Shown: positions 1-5,075 of the stretch, in pieces
How positions within the stretch are numbered: position 1 is the first letter of the stretch
Layout: each line of letters starts with the position of its first letter
From: an uncultured Lachnospiraceae bacterium
Lineage (GTDB): Bacteria > Bacillota > Clostridia > Lachnospirales > Lachnospiraceae
Assembly (NCBI GenBank): GCA_910587715.1
Contig: CAJUMV010000068.1
Coordinates: 1 to 11,802 of the forward strand
Direction: 5' to 3'
DNA length: 11,802 nt
The notes under the pieces: model-generated
The model's input: only the letters and a program-made list of their open reading frames with translations
What the model was told of the DNA's origin: nothing
Databases searched by the model: none
Translations under genes and position numbers: made by a program

Positions 1-88
1 ACTGTATCACTTAATAGCTTAAACCAGTGTATAATCAGACCGGGATTTTAGGATAGATTCGATAGATGCCTATGAAAAGGAATTGCTA

Positions 89-466
89 TTGAAAAAAATA
101 CGGCAGGCGGAAAGGAATCTGGCTGTTGTTAATGAGGATGAATTGGCTCTGGAGACAACACAGATTGTTTATGATGCCTTGATAGATATTAGGAAAAAGT
201 TATCAAGAAAAATAGGTAAAAAAGCTAAGAAAAAAGTGGAAGCAGACATAAACTGTATAGGGGAACTGAATCTATGTGTGAGTCAGAATGCTGATTTTTA
301 TAGACAAAAAATATATATTAGTCAAAATCCTGTTTATCTGATATATAATCGTGAAAAAGGTAAAGCCAATAATTATATTGGGGAGAAAAACTTGATTAAT
401 TCGGAGTATAAAAAGCTGTATGAAATATTAGATAAATATAATTTGATTTCGTATGTGGATGAATGA
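89..466 (+). CDS. Hypothetical protein, A+T-rich, TTG start
   Basis: I do not recognise this protein of about 125 residues. It is charged and mostly helical in appearance: a lysine-rich N-terminal half (KKIRQAER, then RKKLSRKIGKKAKKK near residues 33-50) and a C-terminal half with many Asn, Tyr and Ile. No signal peptide, membrane segment or known motif is visible. No ATG is in frame. The frame is open upstream to a stop at 32-34, and TTG codons occur at 83 and 89. I prefer 89 because AAAAGGAA (75-82) sits about 6 nt before it, whereas it directly abuts the TTG at 83. A TATAAT at 30-35 could be its -10 box. Codon and base use is far more A+T-rich than in the core genes, which fits acquired DNA. 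A 5'-truncated remnant is the alternative. Confidence 0.55.
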   Translation: MKKIRQAERNLAVVNEDELALETTQIVYDALIDIRKKLSRKIGKKAKKKVEADINCIGELNLCVSQNADFYRQKIYISQNPVYLIYNREKGKANNYIGEKNLINSEYKKLYEILDKYNLISYVDE

Positions 467-543
467 TATGCTTGAATAGCAGATAGAGCTTATTTTCAAC
501 CCGATATTTTCGAGATAACCAACACAAACCAATCTGCGAAATG

Positions 544-552
544 TGATATTAT
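544..552 (+). promoter_or_regulatory. Extended -10 promoter of small RNA copy 1
   Basis: TGATATTAT is an extended -10 box (TG, one base, then TATTAT, 5 of 6 to TATAAT). It is identical in copy 2. No convincing -35 hexamer lies 17 nt upstream, which is tolerable for an extended -10 promoter. GCGAAA at 536-541 lies just upstream and is also conserved in copy 2. Start of transcription is expected near 559. Confidence 0.55.
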
Positions 553-558
553 ATAATT

Positions 559-637
559 TATAAAAAGGGAATGCGTATGGAAATCCATTCATACGTGAAT
601 GGAAGCTGCGGGAGAGATTTCGCAGTTTCTTTTATTT
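559..637 (+). ncRNA. Putative small structured RNA, copy 1
   Basis: This is a predicted transcript of about 79 nt. A purine-rich 5' end (AAAAAGGGAA) is followed by hairpin 1, CGTATG (574-579) with CATACG (590-595), extendable by two G-U pairs. Hairpin 2 pairs 603-610 with 621-628 and, through three weaker pairs, closes on a GAGA tetraloop (614-617). It is followed by a T-rich tail, so it doubles as an intrinsic terminator. The differences from copy 2 fall in loops or linkers or keep pairing (U-G to C-G, A-U to G-U, GAGA to GUGA). The next gene is convergent, so this is not a leader of a downstream gene. Function is unknown. A short peptide starting at ATG 577 is an alternative reading. Confidence 0.6.
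603..637 (+). terminator. Intrinsic terminator of small RNA copy 1
   Basis: An 8-bp stem (603-610 with 621-628, one G-U pair) may extend inward to a GAGA tetraloop, and is followed by TTTCTTTTATTT. It ends about 14 nt before the stop codon of the convergent XRE gene. Confidence 0.7.
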
Positions 638-650
638 GCAGTTCCTATTT

Positions 651-1127
651 TCATTTAGTTCTCCCCACCTCACTATCCCTCACCCACATCTTCAACGACT
701 CCACAGTAACAGAAATTTTCTCAAGCTGCTCCTGGATTTTCTTAAAATCGCTGCACTCGTCCGATGTGATTTCACCATCCTCCGTAATCTCAATCAACCG
801 TTCTTTACATTTATCCAGCGCATTTAAAGAAGAGAGCAGCCCAAGGGCAATTTCGGGCAGCCCTTTGATTTGTACTTCCGGAACATAATCCTGCCCGATG
901 CGGCACTCGTGGGTGCAGTAATAATTGCAGAGACGGGGATTTTTATAGGCATCAGCCATGAGAACGACATCTTCCGGCTGGGGAGAGGTCGTTCCATTTT
1001 CTATTTTCTCGATTTTACTTTCGGAGATACAGCCGATGAGTTCGCTTGCCTGAGCTCTTGTCAGTCCGGCGTTTTCCCTGCTCTGAAAGTATATATTTTT
1101 GTTCTCTTTTGTAGATTTTTTGCCCAT
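651..1127 (-). CDS. XRE-family helix-turn-helix regulator with Cys-rich linker
   Basis: This 158-residue cytoplasmic DNA-binding protein has an N-terminal Cro/C1-type HTH at about residues 15-60, with the usual signatures AGLTRAQASELIG and IEKIENGTTSPQPEDV. Next comes C67-N-Y-Y-C71-T-H-E-C75-R-I-G, a short cysteine/histidine motif that could bind metal or be redox active (inference). The C-terminal 80 residues are helical and charged, probably for oligomerisation. The frame is open upstream to 1193, but the ATG at 1127 has a purine-rich AAAGGAACTCC ahead of it, and the extra N-terminal residues would be encoded by the promoter region. It is transcribed toward small RNA copy 1 and away from the 1349/1544 pair. 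Two TTTCGCTA repeats in its promoter suggest autoregulation. It could be a distant HipB-like partner of the HipA-like protein at 2041-3111, but nothing shows this directly. Confidence 0.85.
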   Translation of the reverse strand: MGKKSTKENKNIYFQSRENAGLTRAQASELIGCISESKIEKIENGTTSPQPEDVVLMADAYKNPRLCNYYCTHECRIGQDYVPEVQIKGLPEIALGLLSSLNALDKCKERLIEITEDGEITSDECSDFKKIQEQLEKISVTVESLKMWVRDSEVGRTK

Positions 1128-1144
1128 TAGAGGAGTTCCTTTCT

Positions 1145-1176
1145 TAGCGAAAATGTATATGATTATTATAGCGAAA
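1145..1176 (-). promoter_or_regulatory. Direct repeat TTTCGCTA x2, possible operator
   Basis: On the reverse strand the 8-mer TTTCGCTA occurs at 1176-1169 and again at 1152-1145, exactly 24 bp apart. The first copy overlaps the -10 box of the XRE gene. The second lies in its 5' leader. The placement fits a repressor site, with the XRE protein itself as the obvious candidate (inference). Confidence 0.4.
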
Positions 1177-1193
1177 GGTGTAAGGGGAAGCAA
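1165..1193 (-). promoter_or_regulatory. Promoter of the XRE regulator gene
   Basis: On the reverse strand, TATAAT (1170-1165) is a perfect -10 box, with TTGCTT (1193-1188) 17 bp upstream as a weak -35. It lies about 38 bp before the chosen ATG at 1127, which supports that start over the longer frame. Confidence 0.55.
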
Positions 1194-1278
1194 GGAGAAT
1201 TACGCCGGAGAGAAGGCAATGGTTATTTCGCAAAAACGGATGAAATAGGCGCAGGTTTTTCGCTTTTATAAGGGTTTA

Positions 1279-1287
1279 TGTTATCAT
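1279..1287 (+). promoter_or_regulatory. Possible extended -10 promoter for the 1349/1544 pair
   Basis: TGTTATCAT reads as TG, one base, TATCAT (5 of 6 to consensus), about 60 bp upstream of the small gene at 1349. No good -35 is present. TTTCGC occurs at 1226-1231 and 1258-1263 just upstream. Confidence 0.35.
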
Positions 1288-1348
1288 GCCCGTTCATTAA
1301 AATAAAGTTATAACAGTCGTCAACGGAAATATGGAAGGGTGAGTGAAC

Positions 1349-1510
1349 ATGACCATAACCGAAAGAATTTCCCTATGCCGTTTCCTGGAAAAAGTCGAAG
1401 AACAGGAAGCGTACTGCGCCGCCATAGGCGTGCGGGACGTGTCAAAATTCCGAGGAAGGGAGTTGACGCAGCGTATCAGGGACACAGAGAACGACAGAAA
1501 ACATGCTTGA
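1349..1510 (+). CDS. Small hypothetical protein, 53 residues
   Basis: The reading frame begins MTITERISLCRFLEKVEEQE and ends in RDTENDRKHA. It is charged and likely helical, with no membrane segment. GGAAGGGTGA (1333-1342) provides a ribosome binding site about 6 nt before the ATG. An overlapping frame from GTG 1339 gives an Arg/His/Pro-rich protein of improbable composition, so I prefer this one. It is 33 nt upstream of the membrane-protein gene at 1544, probably in one operon. I do not recognise the family and assign no function. Confidence 0.6.
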   Translation: MTITERISLCRFLEKVEEQEAYCAAIGVRDVSKFRGRELTQRIRDTENDRKHA

Positions 1511-1543
1511 CGAAAAAGCCATTTTGAGTAGGGAGGAGAGAAA

Positions 1544-1759
1544 ATGATTTCATTTTTATGTTTCATGCTGATGTTAGCGATATTCGGCAAACTGGCGGTA
1601 GTTGCGTGTCGCGCCGCATGGGGTATTACGAAGATTGTAGTCTGTTTTGTTTTTGTACCGTTGTTTTTGATGATACTGCTGGTTGCAGGACTGGTTTATA
1701 TTGCAATTCCGATTTTGCTCATTGTGGGAATTGTCAGTCTTGTGTCTTCGCGGGTTTAG
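1544..1759 (+). CDS. Small hydrophobic membrane protein, 71 residues
   Basis: The protein is almost entirely hydrophobic. One membrane segment spans about residues 3-22. After a short polar stretch (CRAAWGITK), a long hydrophobic run covers about 31-67, enough for one long or two closely packed helices. It ends SSRV. GGGAGGAGA (1531-1539) is a strong ribosome binding site a few bases before the ATG. It follows the 53-residue gene in the same direction. No family is recognised. Very small, very hydrophobic proteins of this kind include toxins of toxin-antitoxin loci as well as ordinary small membrane proteins, and the sequence does not decide between these. Confidence 0.7.
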   Translation: MISFLCFMLMLAIFGKLAVVACRAAWGITKIVVCFVFVPLFLMILLVAGLVYIAIPILLIVGIVSLVSSRV

Positions 1760-1851
1760 GAAGTAGGGAAAATATATTATGTAAATGGAGAGATTATTTG
1801 GTTTGCGCGATATTTACGCGATAACCTACACTATCCAACCTGCGAAAAATG

Positions 1852-1860
1852 TGATATTAT
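1852..1860 (+). promoter_or_regulatory. Extended -10 promoter of small RNA copy 2
   Basis: TGATATTAT is identical to the box in copy 1, preceded by GCGAAA at 1842-1847. Transcription is expected to start near 1867. Confidence 0.55.
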
Positions 1861-1866
1861 GTAACC

Positions 1867-1945
1867 TGTAAAAGGGGAACGCGTATGGAAACCTATTCGT
1901 ACGTGAAAGGAAGCTGCGGGAGTGATTTCGCAGTTTTCTTTATTT
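1867..1945 (+). ncRNA. Putative small structured RNA, copy 2
   Basis: The architecture matches copy 1. A 5' AAAAGGGGAAC is followed by hairpin 1, CGTATG (1882-1887) with CGTACG (1898-1903, one U-G pair), extended by G1881-U1904 and C1880-G1905. Hairpin 2 pairs 1911-1918 with 1929-1936, extends inward to a GUGA tetraloop (1922-1925) and carries a T-rich tail. The transcript should end near 1945, before the separate promoter of the HipA-like gene at 1968-1996, so it is an independent unit and not that gene's leader. A peptide frame from ATG 1885, ending at TGA 1969-1971, overlaps it. Confidence 0.6.
1911..1945 (+). terminator. Intrinsic terminator of small RNA copy 2
   Basis: An 8-bp stem (1911-1918 with 1929-1936) extends inward to a GUGA tetraloop and is followed by TTTTCTTTATTT. 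It insulates the HipA-like gene from upstream transcription. Confidence 0.7.
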
Positions 1946-1967
1946 CTATTCATGAGGGAATGCGCAG

Positions 1968-1996
1968 TTGACATTTTTAAGGAGAGAGGCGATAAT
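1968..1996 (+). promoter_or_regulatory. Strong promoter of the HipA-like gene
   Basis: A perfect -35 TTGACA (1968-1973), a 17-bp spacer and GATAAT (1991-1996, 5 of 6) form the best promoter in the window. The expected leader before ATG 2041 is about 38 nt. Confidence 0.75.
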
Positions 1997-2040
1997 ATTT
2001 TTAACGGTAAACAGAAGGTTAAAAGGCGGAACAAGCGATT

Positions 2041-3111
2041 ATGACTTATGAGATTTTGCACGGGGAAAAATTGGCGGCATCCATCACATTGCAGGGAGAA
2101 TGCGAGATTTATGAGGCTCGCTTGATGCCCTGCAATTTATATTTGGAGCAGACGGATGAACTGGACGGGAGAGTTAATAATGTAACGAATTTTTATTATT
2201 GGTGTGCCACGCGTGTGCTTACGCTTGACAGAAAATACGCCAAAGAGATTTTAAACAGCATAGGAATGGGACAGGCGGTGACGGACAGGGAGCGTGCCTG
2301 CGTCGCGCTGTCTTATCACTGTCTGTCGCTGACGGATATTTACTGGGTGCGGGAAGCGGGAGAAAACATTACTTTTGCGGAAATTAATTTGTATGAGAAC
2401 CATTTGAGCAACGCTTTTGTGGACGTTGCCCTGCGGGGGCGGCAGATGACGGTTCAAAATGCGCACCTTTTGGCGGGAGATACTTCCACAAACGGCTGTT
2501 TTCCGAAAGCATGGGTCAGGGAAGCGGACGGGTTTTATCTTTTGAAGGACGGAGATCCGGAGGCGGTGGAGCGGGAGCTTTTGGCAAGTCGGATCTGCCG
2601 CTGCTTTCGATGTAATCAGGTGCGGTACGAGCCCTTTGTATATGAGGAGACAACGGTCTCAAAGAGCAGACTGATGACAAGTCTGCGCTACGGCATTGTT
2701 TCGCGGGAGGCGTTTGAAATTTATGCGGCGAATCAGGAAATAGATGTGACGCAGTACATTTTGGCGTTGGATTCTTATTCGTTTTACATGATGAACATTC
2801 TGGATTATCTGGTGGGGAACACAGACCGTCATTGGGGAAACTGGGGATTTCTTGTGGACAACGAGACCGGGGAAATGTTACGCCTGCATGATTTGATGGA
2901 TTTTAATCAGGCGTTTTCTTCATATGATTCGGTGGACGGAGCCGGGTGCCAGACGATTCCGGGCAGGCAGCTTTCACAGCGTGAGGCGGCACTTTGCGCA
3001 GTGCGGCAGATTGGCTTGCATCAGATGGAAGAAGTTGAGGACGAATGGTTTGGAGAGAACGCCGACTGGCGGGAAATGTTTCGACGGCGATTGGAAATCC
3101 TTCGCAATTAG
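2041..3111 (+). CDS. HipA-like kinase-fold protein
   Basis: This 356-residue protein has the C-terminal signature of the HipA-like Ser/Thr kinase fold. A Gly-containing loop G146-DTSTNGCFPKAW is followed by FYLLK (K169, likely the ATP-binding lysine). The catalytic loop is G259-N-T-D262-R-H264-W-G-N267, and the metal-binding D287-F-N comes next. HipA proteins phosphorylate substrates such as GltX in E. coli and are usually paired with a HipB antitoxin. The substrate here is unknown. The N-terminal 140 residues do not look like the canonical HipA N-terminal subdomain. The start is fixed by a stop at 2020-2022 and the ATG at 2041, with a modest AAGGCGG site 11 nt upstream. The gene has its own promoter and no HipB-like gene adjacent. 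The XRE protein at 651-1127 is the nearest DNA-binding protein. Confidence 0.7.
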   Translation: MTYEILHGEKLAASITLQGECEIYEARLMPCNLYLEQTDELDGRVNNVTNFYYWCATRVLTLDRKYAKEILNSIGMGQAVTDRERACVALSYHCLSLTDIYWVREAGENITFAEINLYENHLSNAFVDVALRGRQMTVQNAHLLAGDTSTNGCFPKAWVREADGFYLLKDGDPEAVERELLASRICRCFRCNQVRYEPFVYEETTVSKSRLMTSLRYGIVSREAFEIYAANQEIDVTQYILALDSYSFYMMNILDYLVGNTDRHWGNWGFLVDNETGEMLRLHDLMDFNQAFSSYDSVDGAGCQTIPGRQLSQREAALCAVRQIGLHQMEEVEDEWFGENADWREMFRRRLEILRN

Positions 3112-3170
3112 GTACAACATTTTGGGGTTTCAAATTCCAAAAATTCCCACCAGTATTTCGCAAAAATCCC

Positions 3171-3199
3171 TATACAATTCCATAAAAACATGATATAGT
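3171..3199 (+). promoter_or_regulatory. Promoter of the GH25 muramidase gene
   Basis: TATACA (3171-3176, 4 of 6 to TTGACA) and TATAGT (3194-3199) are 17 bp apart, and TGA precedes the latter, giving an extended -10. Transcription from about 3206 leaves a leader of roughly 160-200 nt. Confidence 0.55.
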
Positions 3200-3209
3200 T
3201 GTTAAGGAT

Positions 3210-3267
3210 TGTTACAAAATGTGACAAAACGTAATATTTTGCAACAAAAATGTTACAAACGTGCACA
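3210..3267 (+). promoter_or_regulatory. Repeated TGTTAC-type boxes in the GH25 leader
   Basis: TGTTAC occurs at 3210-3215 and 3251-3256. The related TGTGAC is at 3220-3225, and TGCACA starts 5 nt after the second TGTTAC. The arrangement recalls, imperfectly, the WalR direct repeat of Bacillus (TGTWAH, 5 nt, TGTWAH), which controls wall hydrolases. Spacing and second half-sites deviate, so this is only suggestive. Confidence 0.25.
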
Positions 3268-3363
3268 TGGAGGAGCAGTCCGTAGGAAAAGAAGCAAAAG
3301 AAAACAGAAATGCGAAAAAACGAAAGGAAAATATCCGGTGCAGCAAGCGGATAAAAAGTACAA

Positions 3364-4527
3364 ATGATAAAATTAAATAGCGTGTTATTACATAGAGCAG
3401 GCAGGGGAATGAAGCGGGCTGCCGCGTTGTGTCTGGCGGGTGTCCTGACACTCGCGCCGGGGATGCAGGCGGAAGCAGTGGGAGCGGGCAGTTCCATTGC
3501 CAGAGGGATTGATGTATCCAAGCATAATCTGGGTATTGACTGGGGTCAGGTGCCCTCTTCGGGGGTATCTTTTGTTTTTGTAAAGGCAGGCAGCACAAAC
3601 TCAGGCATTGACCCTTATTTTGACGCGAATATGCGGGGTGCGAATGCGGCGGGGCTGCGGACGGGGGTGTATCTGTATTCCTACGCGGCGAATGCGGATC
3701 AGGCGAGAGCCGAGGCGAACCAGCTTGTACAGTGGATTGGCAATTATACGGTAAATTACCCGGTGGTCTTCGACGTGGAGGCGCCCTGTCACAAGAATAT
3801 GTCGCAGGCGCAGCTGCAGGAGCTGATCAATGCGTTCTGTTCTATCATTGAAGCAAACGGTTATTACCCGGTGGTGTATTCCAGCCGGAATATGTTCCGT
3901 GACAAGATTGGCAATATCGGGTATGACAAGTGGATTGCGCAGTATGCGGATGTTCTTGAATATGACGGCGGCGCGGCGTTCTGGCAGAACACTTCCCACG
4001 GCAGTGTGGCGGGGATTCCTACCCGGGTGGATATGAATTATCAGTTTAAAGATTACGCGTCGTTAATTGTGGCGGACGGCTTTGCGCCCCGCGGCGACCA
4101 GACGGTTTTTTATGCGGGGTATCGGATGCAGAGAAACGGCTGGGTCGGCTGGGAAGATAAGAAGTATCATCTGGACGAGAACGGCTTTGTGCAGAAGGGC
4201 TGCTGGTTCGAGGACGAGACGGGCAGATATTTCCTGGCAACGAAGGACGGTCATGCGCTGCGTGAGGATGTGACAATCGAGGGGCAGGACTATTACTTTG
4301 ATGAAAATGCGGTGATGCAGCGAGGGCTGGTGACCAGACCCGACGGCAACGTATACTATTACGACCCGGCGACGGGCGCGCTGCAGAGAAATGTGACGGT
4401 AAACGTGGACGGCACAGACTACACAGTGGACGGAAACGGGATCGCGGCATTGGCTGCGCCTCCGGCGGAAGCTGCACCAGAGGCGGCTGAAACGACGCAG
4501 GAAGCGGCGCCCGCAGATGGCGCATGA
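3364..4527 (+). CDS. Secreted GH25 muramidase with wall-binding repeats
   Basis: This peptidoglycan hydrolase of the lysozyme GH25 family cleaves the MurNAc-GlcNAc bond outside the cell. It is 387 residues from ATG 3364. An inner ATG at 3409 (residue 16, MKRAAALCLAGVLTLAPG) gives a tidier signal peptide and follows a GGCAGGGG stretch, so it may be the real start. Cleavage is likely after AEA (residue 38). The GH25 domain covers about 46-235. It starts RGIDVSKHN with D50, has the catalytic D137-V-E139 on the strand PVVFDVEAP, and VDMN (D223) near its end. Residues about 250-350 hold several YxxDENG-type repeats (YHLDENGF, YYFDENAV, YYYDPATG) typical of choline-binding-like wall anchors. The tail 362-387 is rich in Ala, Pro and Glu. 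No LPXTG motif is present. It is a single-gene unit with its own promoter and terminator. Confidence 0.9.
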   Translation: MIKLNSVLLHRAGRGMKRAAALCLAGVLTLAPGMQAEAVGAGSSIARGIDVSKHNLGIDWGQVPSSGVSFVFVKAGSTNSGIDPYFDANMRGANAAGLRTGVYLYSYAANADQARAEANQLVQWIGNYTVNYPVVFDVEAPCHKNMSQAQLQELINAFCSIIEANGYYPVVYSSRNMFRDKIGNIGYDKWIAQYADVLEYDGGAAFWQNTSHGSVAGIPTRVDMNYQFKDYASLIVADGFAPRGDQTVFYAGYRMQRNGWVGWEDKKYHLDENGFVQKGCWFEDETGRYFLATKDGHALREDVTIEGQDYYFDENAVMQRGLVTRPDGNVYYYDPATGALQRNVTVNVDGTDYTVDGNGIAALAAPPAEAAPEAAETTQEAAPADGA

Positions 4528-4563
4528 GGCGGTATCAGAAAATTCAGAAGAAAGAGACAGATG

Positions 4564-4608
4564 ACAGAAGGATGTCGGCGAATACCGGGATCCTTCTGTT
4601 TGTGTTTG
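4564..4608 (+). terminator. Terminator after the GH25 gene
   Basis: A perfect 10-bp inverted repeat, ACAGAAGGAT (4564-4573) and ATCCTTCTGT (4590-4599), has a secondary CGG/CCG pairing inside the loop and is followed by a T-rich stretch (TTTGTGTTT). The T-tract is interrupted, so strength is uncertain. Confidence 0.65.
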
Positions 4609-4653
4609 CAGCACGGCTATTTCTGTCGGGTGATTTCTGTCGTGAAAAACCTC

Positions 4654-4682
4654 TTTTAAATATTCTGGTGATGGTATATAAT
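4654..4682 (+). promoter_or_regulatory. Promoter upstream of the zf-HC2/polA genes
   Basis: A perfect -10 TATAAT (4677-4682) has a weak -35 TTTTAA (4654-4659) 17 bp upstream. It lies about 50 bp before the zinc-finger gene and probably also serves polA. Confidence 0.45.
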
Positions 4683-4735
4683 AAAATCTGTATGGGCAGC
4701 GGCATTCTCCGCGGTCAGAAAGGCGTGGGCGGGTA

Positions 4736-5056
4736 ATGAAGTGTAAAGAGGCAGAGAAAGAAATACCGTCCTTCTTAAATGATGAACTGGACGGAAGGGA
4801 TCTTGCGGAGTTTGTAGATCATATCGAGGACTGTCCGGAATGCATGGAGGAGTTATCCATTCAGTTTCTGGTTGCCGAGGGGCTTGAGCAGCTCGAGCAG
4901 GGCAATAACTTTAATCTGCAGAAGGCGCTGACATGGAAGCTGGAGGATGCGGACGACAAGATTCGTATGAACCGTATTCTGCGGCATACGCTTCTGGTGC
5001 TGGAGGCTGCCGTGGTGGTGGTGATTATTGCGGCGGTGATTCTCGTATCAATCTGA
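4736..5056 (+). CDS. zf-HC2 anti-sigma-like membrane protein
   Basis: This 106-residue protein has an N-terminal zf-HC2 type zinc finger (C3, H29, C33, C36; the H-x3-C-x2-C spacing is the family signature) and a C-terminal membrane helix at about 84-106 that would leave the finger in the cytoplasm. In the family such domains often bind ECF sigma factors as anti-sigma factors, but no sigma gene is adjacent. It is 19 nt upstream of polA in the same direction and likely cotranscribed. The ribosome binding site (GGGCGGGT) is atypical. What it senses or binds cannot be told from the sequence. Confidence 0.75.
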   Translation: MKCKEAEKEIPSFLNDELDGRDLAEFVDHIEDCPECMEELSIQFLVAEGLEQLEQGNNFNLQKALTWKLEDADDKIRMNRILRHTLLVLEAAVVVVIIAAVILVSI

Positions 5057-5075
5057 AGGAGAGATTTAAGGGCAG

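Larger units (their letters stand above)
503..637 (+). repeat. Copy 1 of a duplicated ~135-bp promoter/hairpin element
   Basis: This segment is repeated in the same orientation at 1809-1945. From 541 to 637 the two copies align without gaps to 1849-1945 with 13 differences in 97 nt. Upstream (503-540) the match continues at roughly 85% with one 2-nt indel. The match includes promoter, transcript and terminator, so the unit looks like a complete transcription unit rather than a gene fragment. No terminal inverted repeats or target duplications are evident, so I do not call it a transposable element. Confidence 0.85.
1809..1945 (+). repeat. Copy 2 of the duplicated promoter/hairpin element
   Basis: This is the second copy of the element at 503-637, in the same orientation, 1.3 kb away. 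Similarity begins abruptly at GATATTT in both and ends just after the terminator T-tract. The copies bracket the XRE gene and the 1349/1544 pair as direct repeats. Confidence 0.85.

Noticed and set aside
571..888. Forward frame of 105 residues starting at the small RNA
   Set aside because: After the terminator it only runs antisense through the 3' part of the well-supported XRE gene. The shared initial peptide is discussed separately.
1339..1527. 62-residue frame from GTG 1339
   Set aside because: Arg/His/Pro-rich composition with no family resemblance. It overlaps the 53-residue frame at 1349, which has a better-placed ribosome site.
3119..3142. TTTTGG/CCAAAA stem after the HipA-like gene as a terminator
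   Set aside because: Only six A+T-rich pairs and no T-tract. I see no convincing terminator for this gene.
3267..3380. Lysine-rich 37-codon frame in the GH25 leader, overlapping the start of the gene
   Set aside because: The composition follows from the purine-rich leader, and no good ribosome site precedes it (upstream GTGCAC). It could be an upstream ORF, but nothing supports it.
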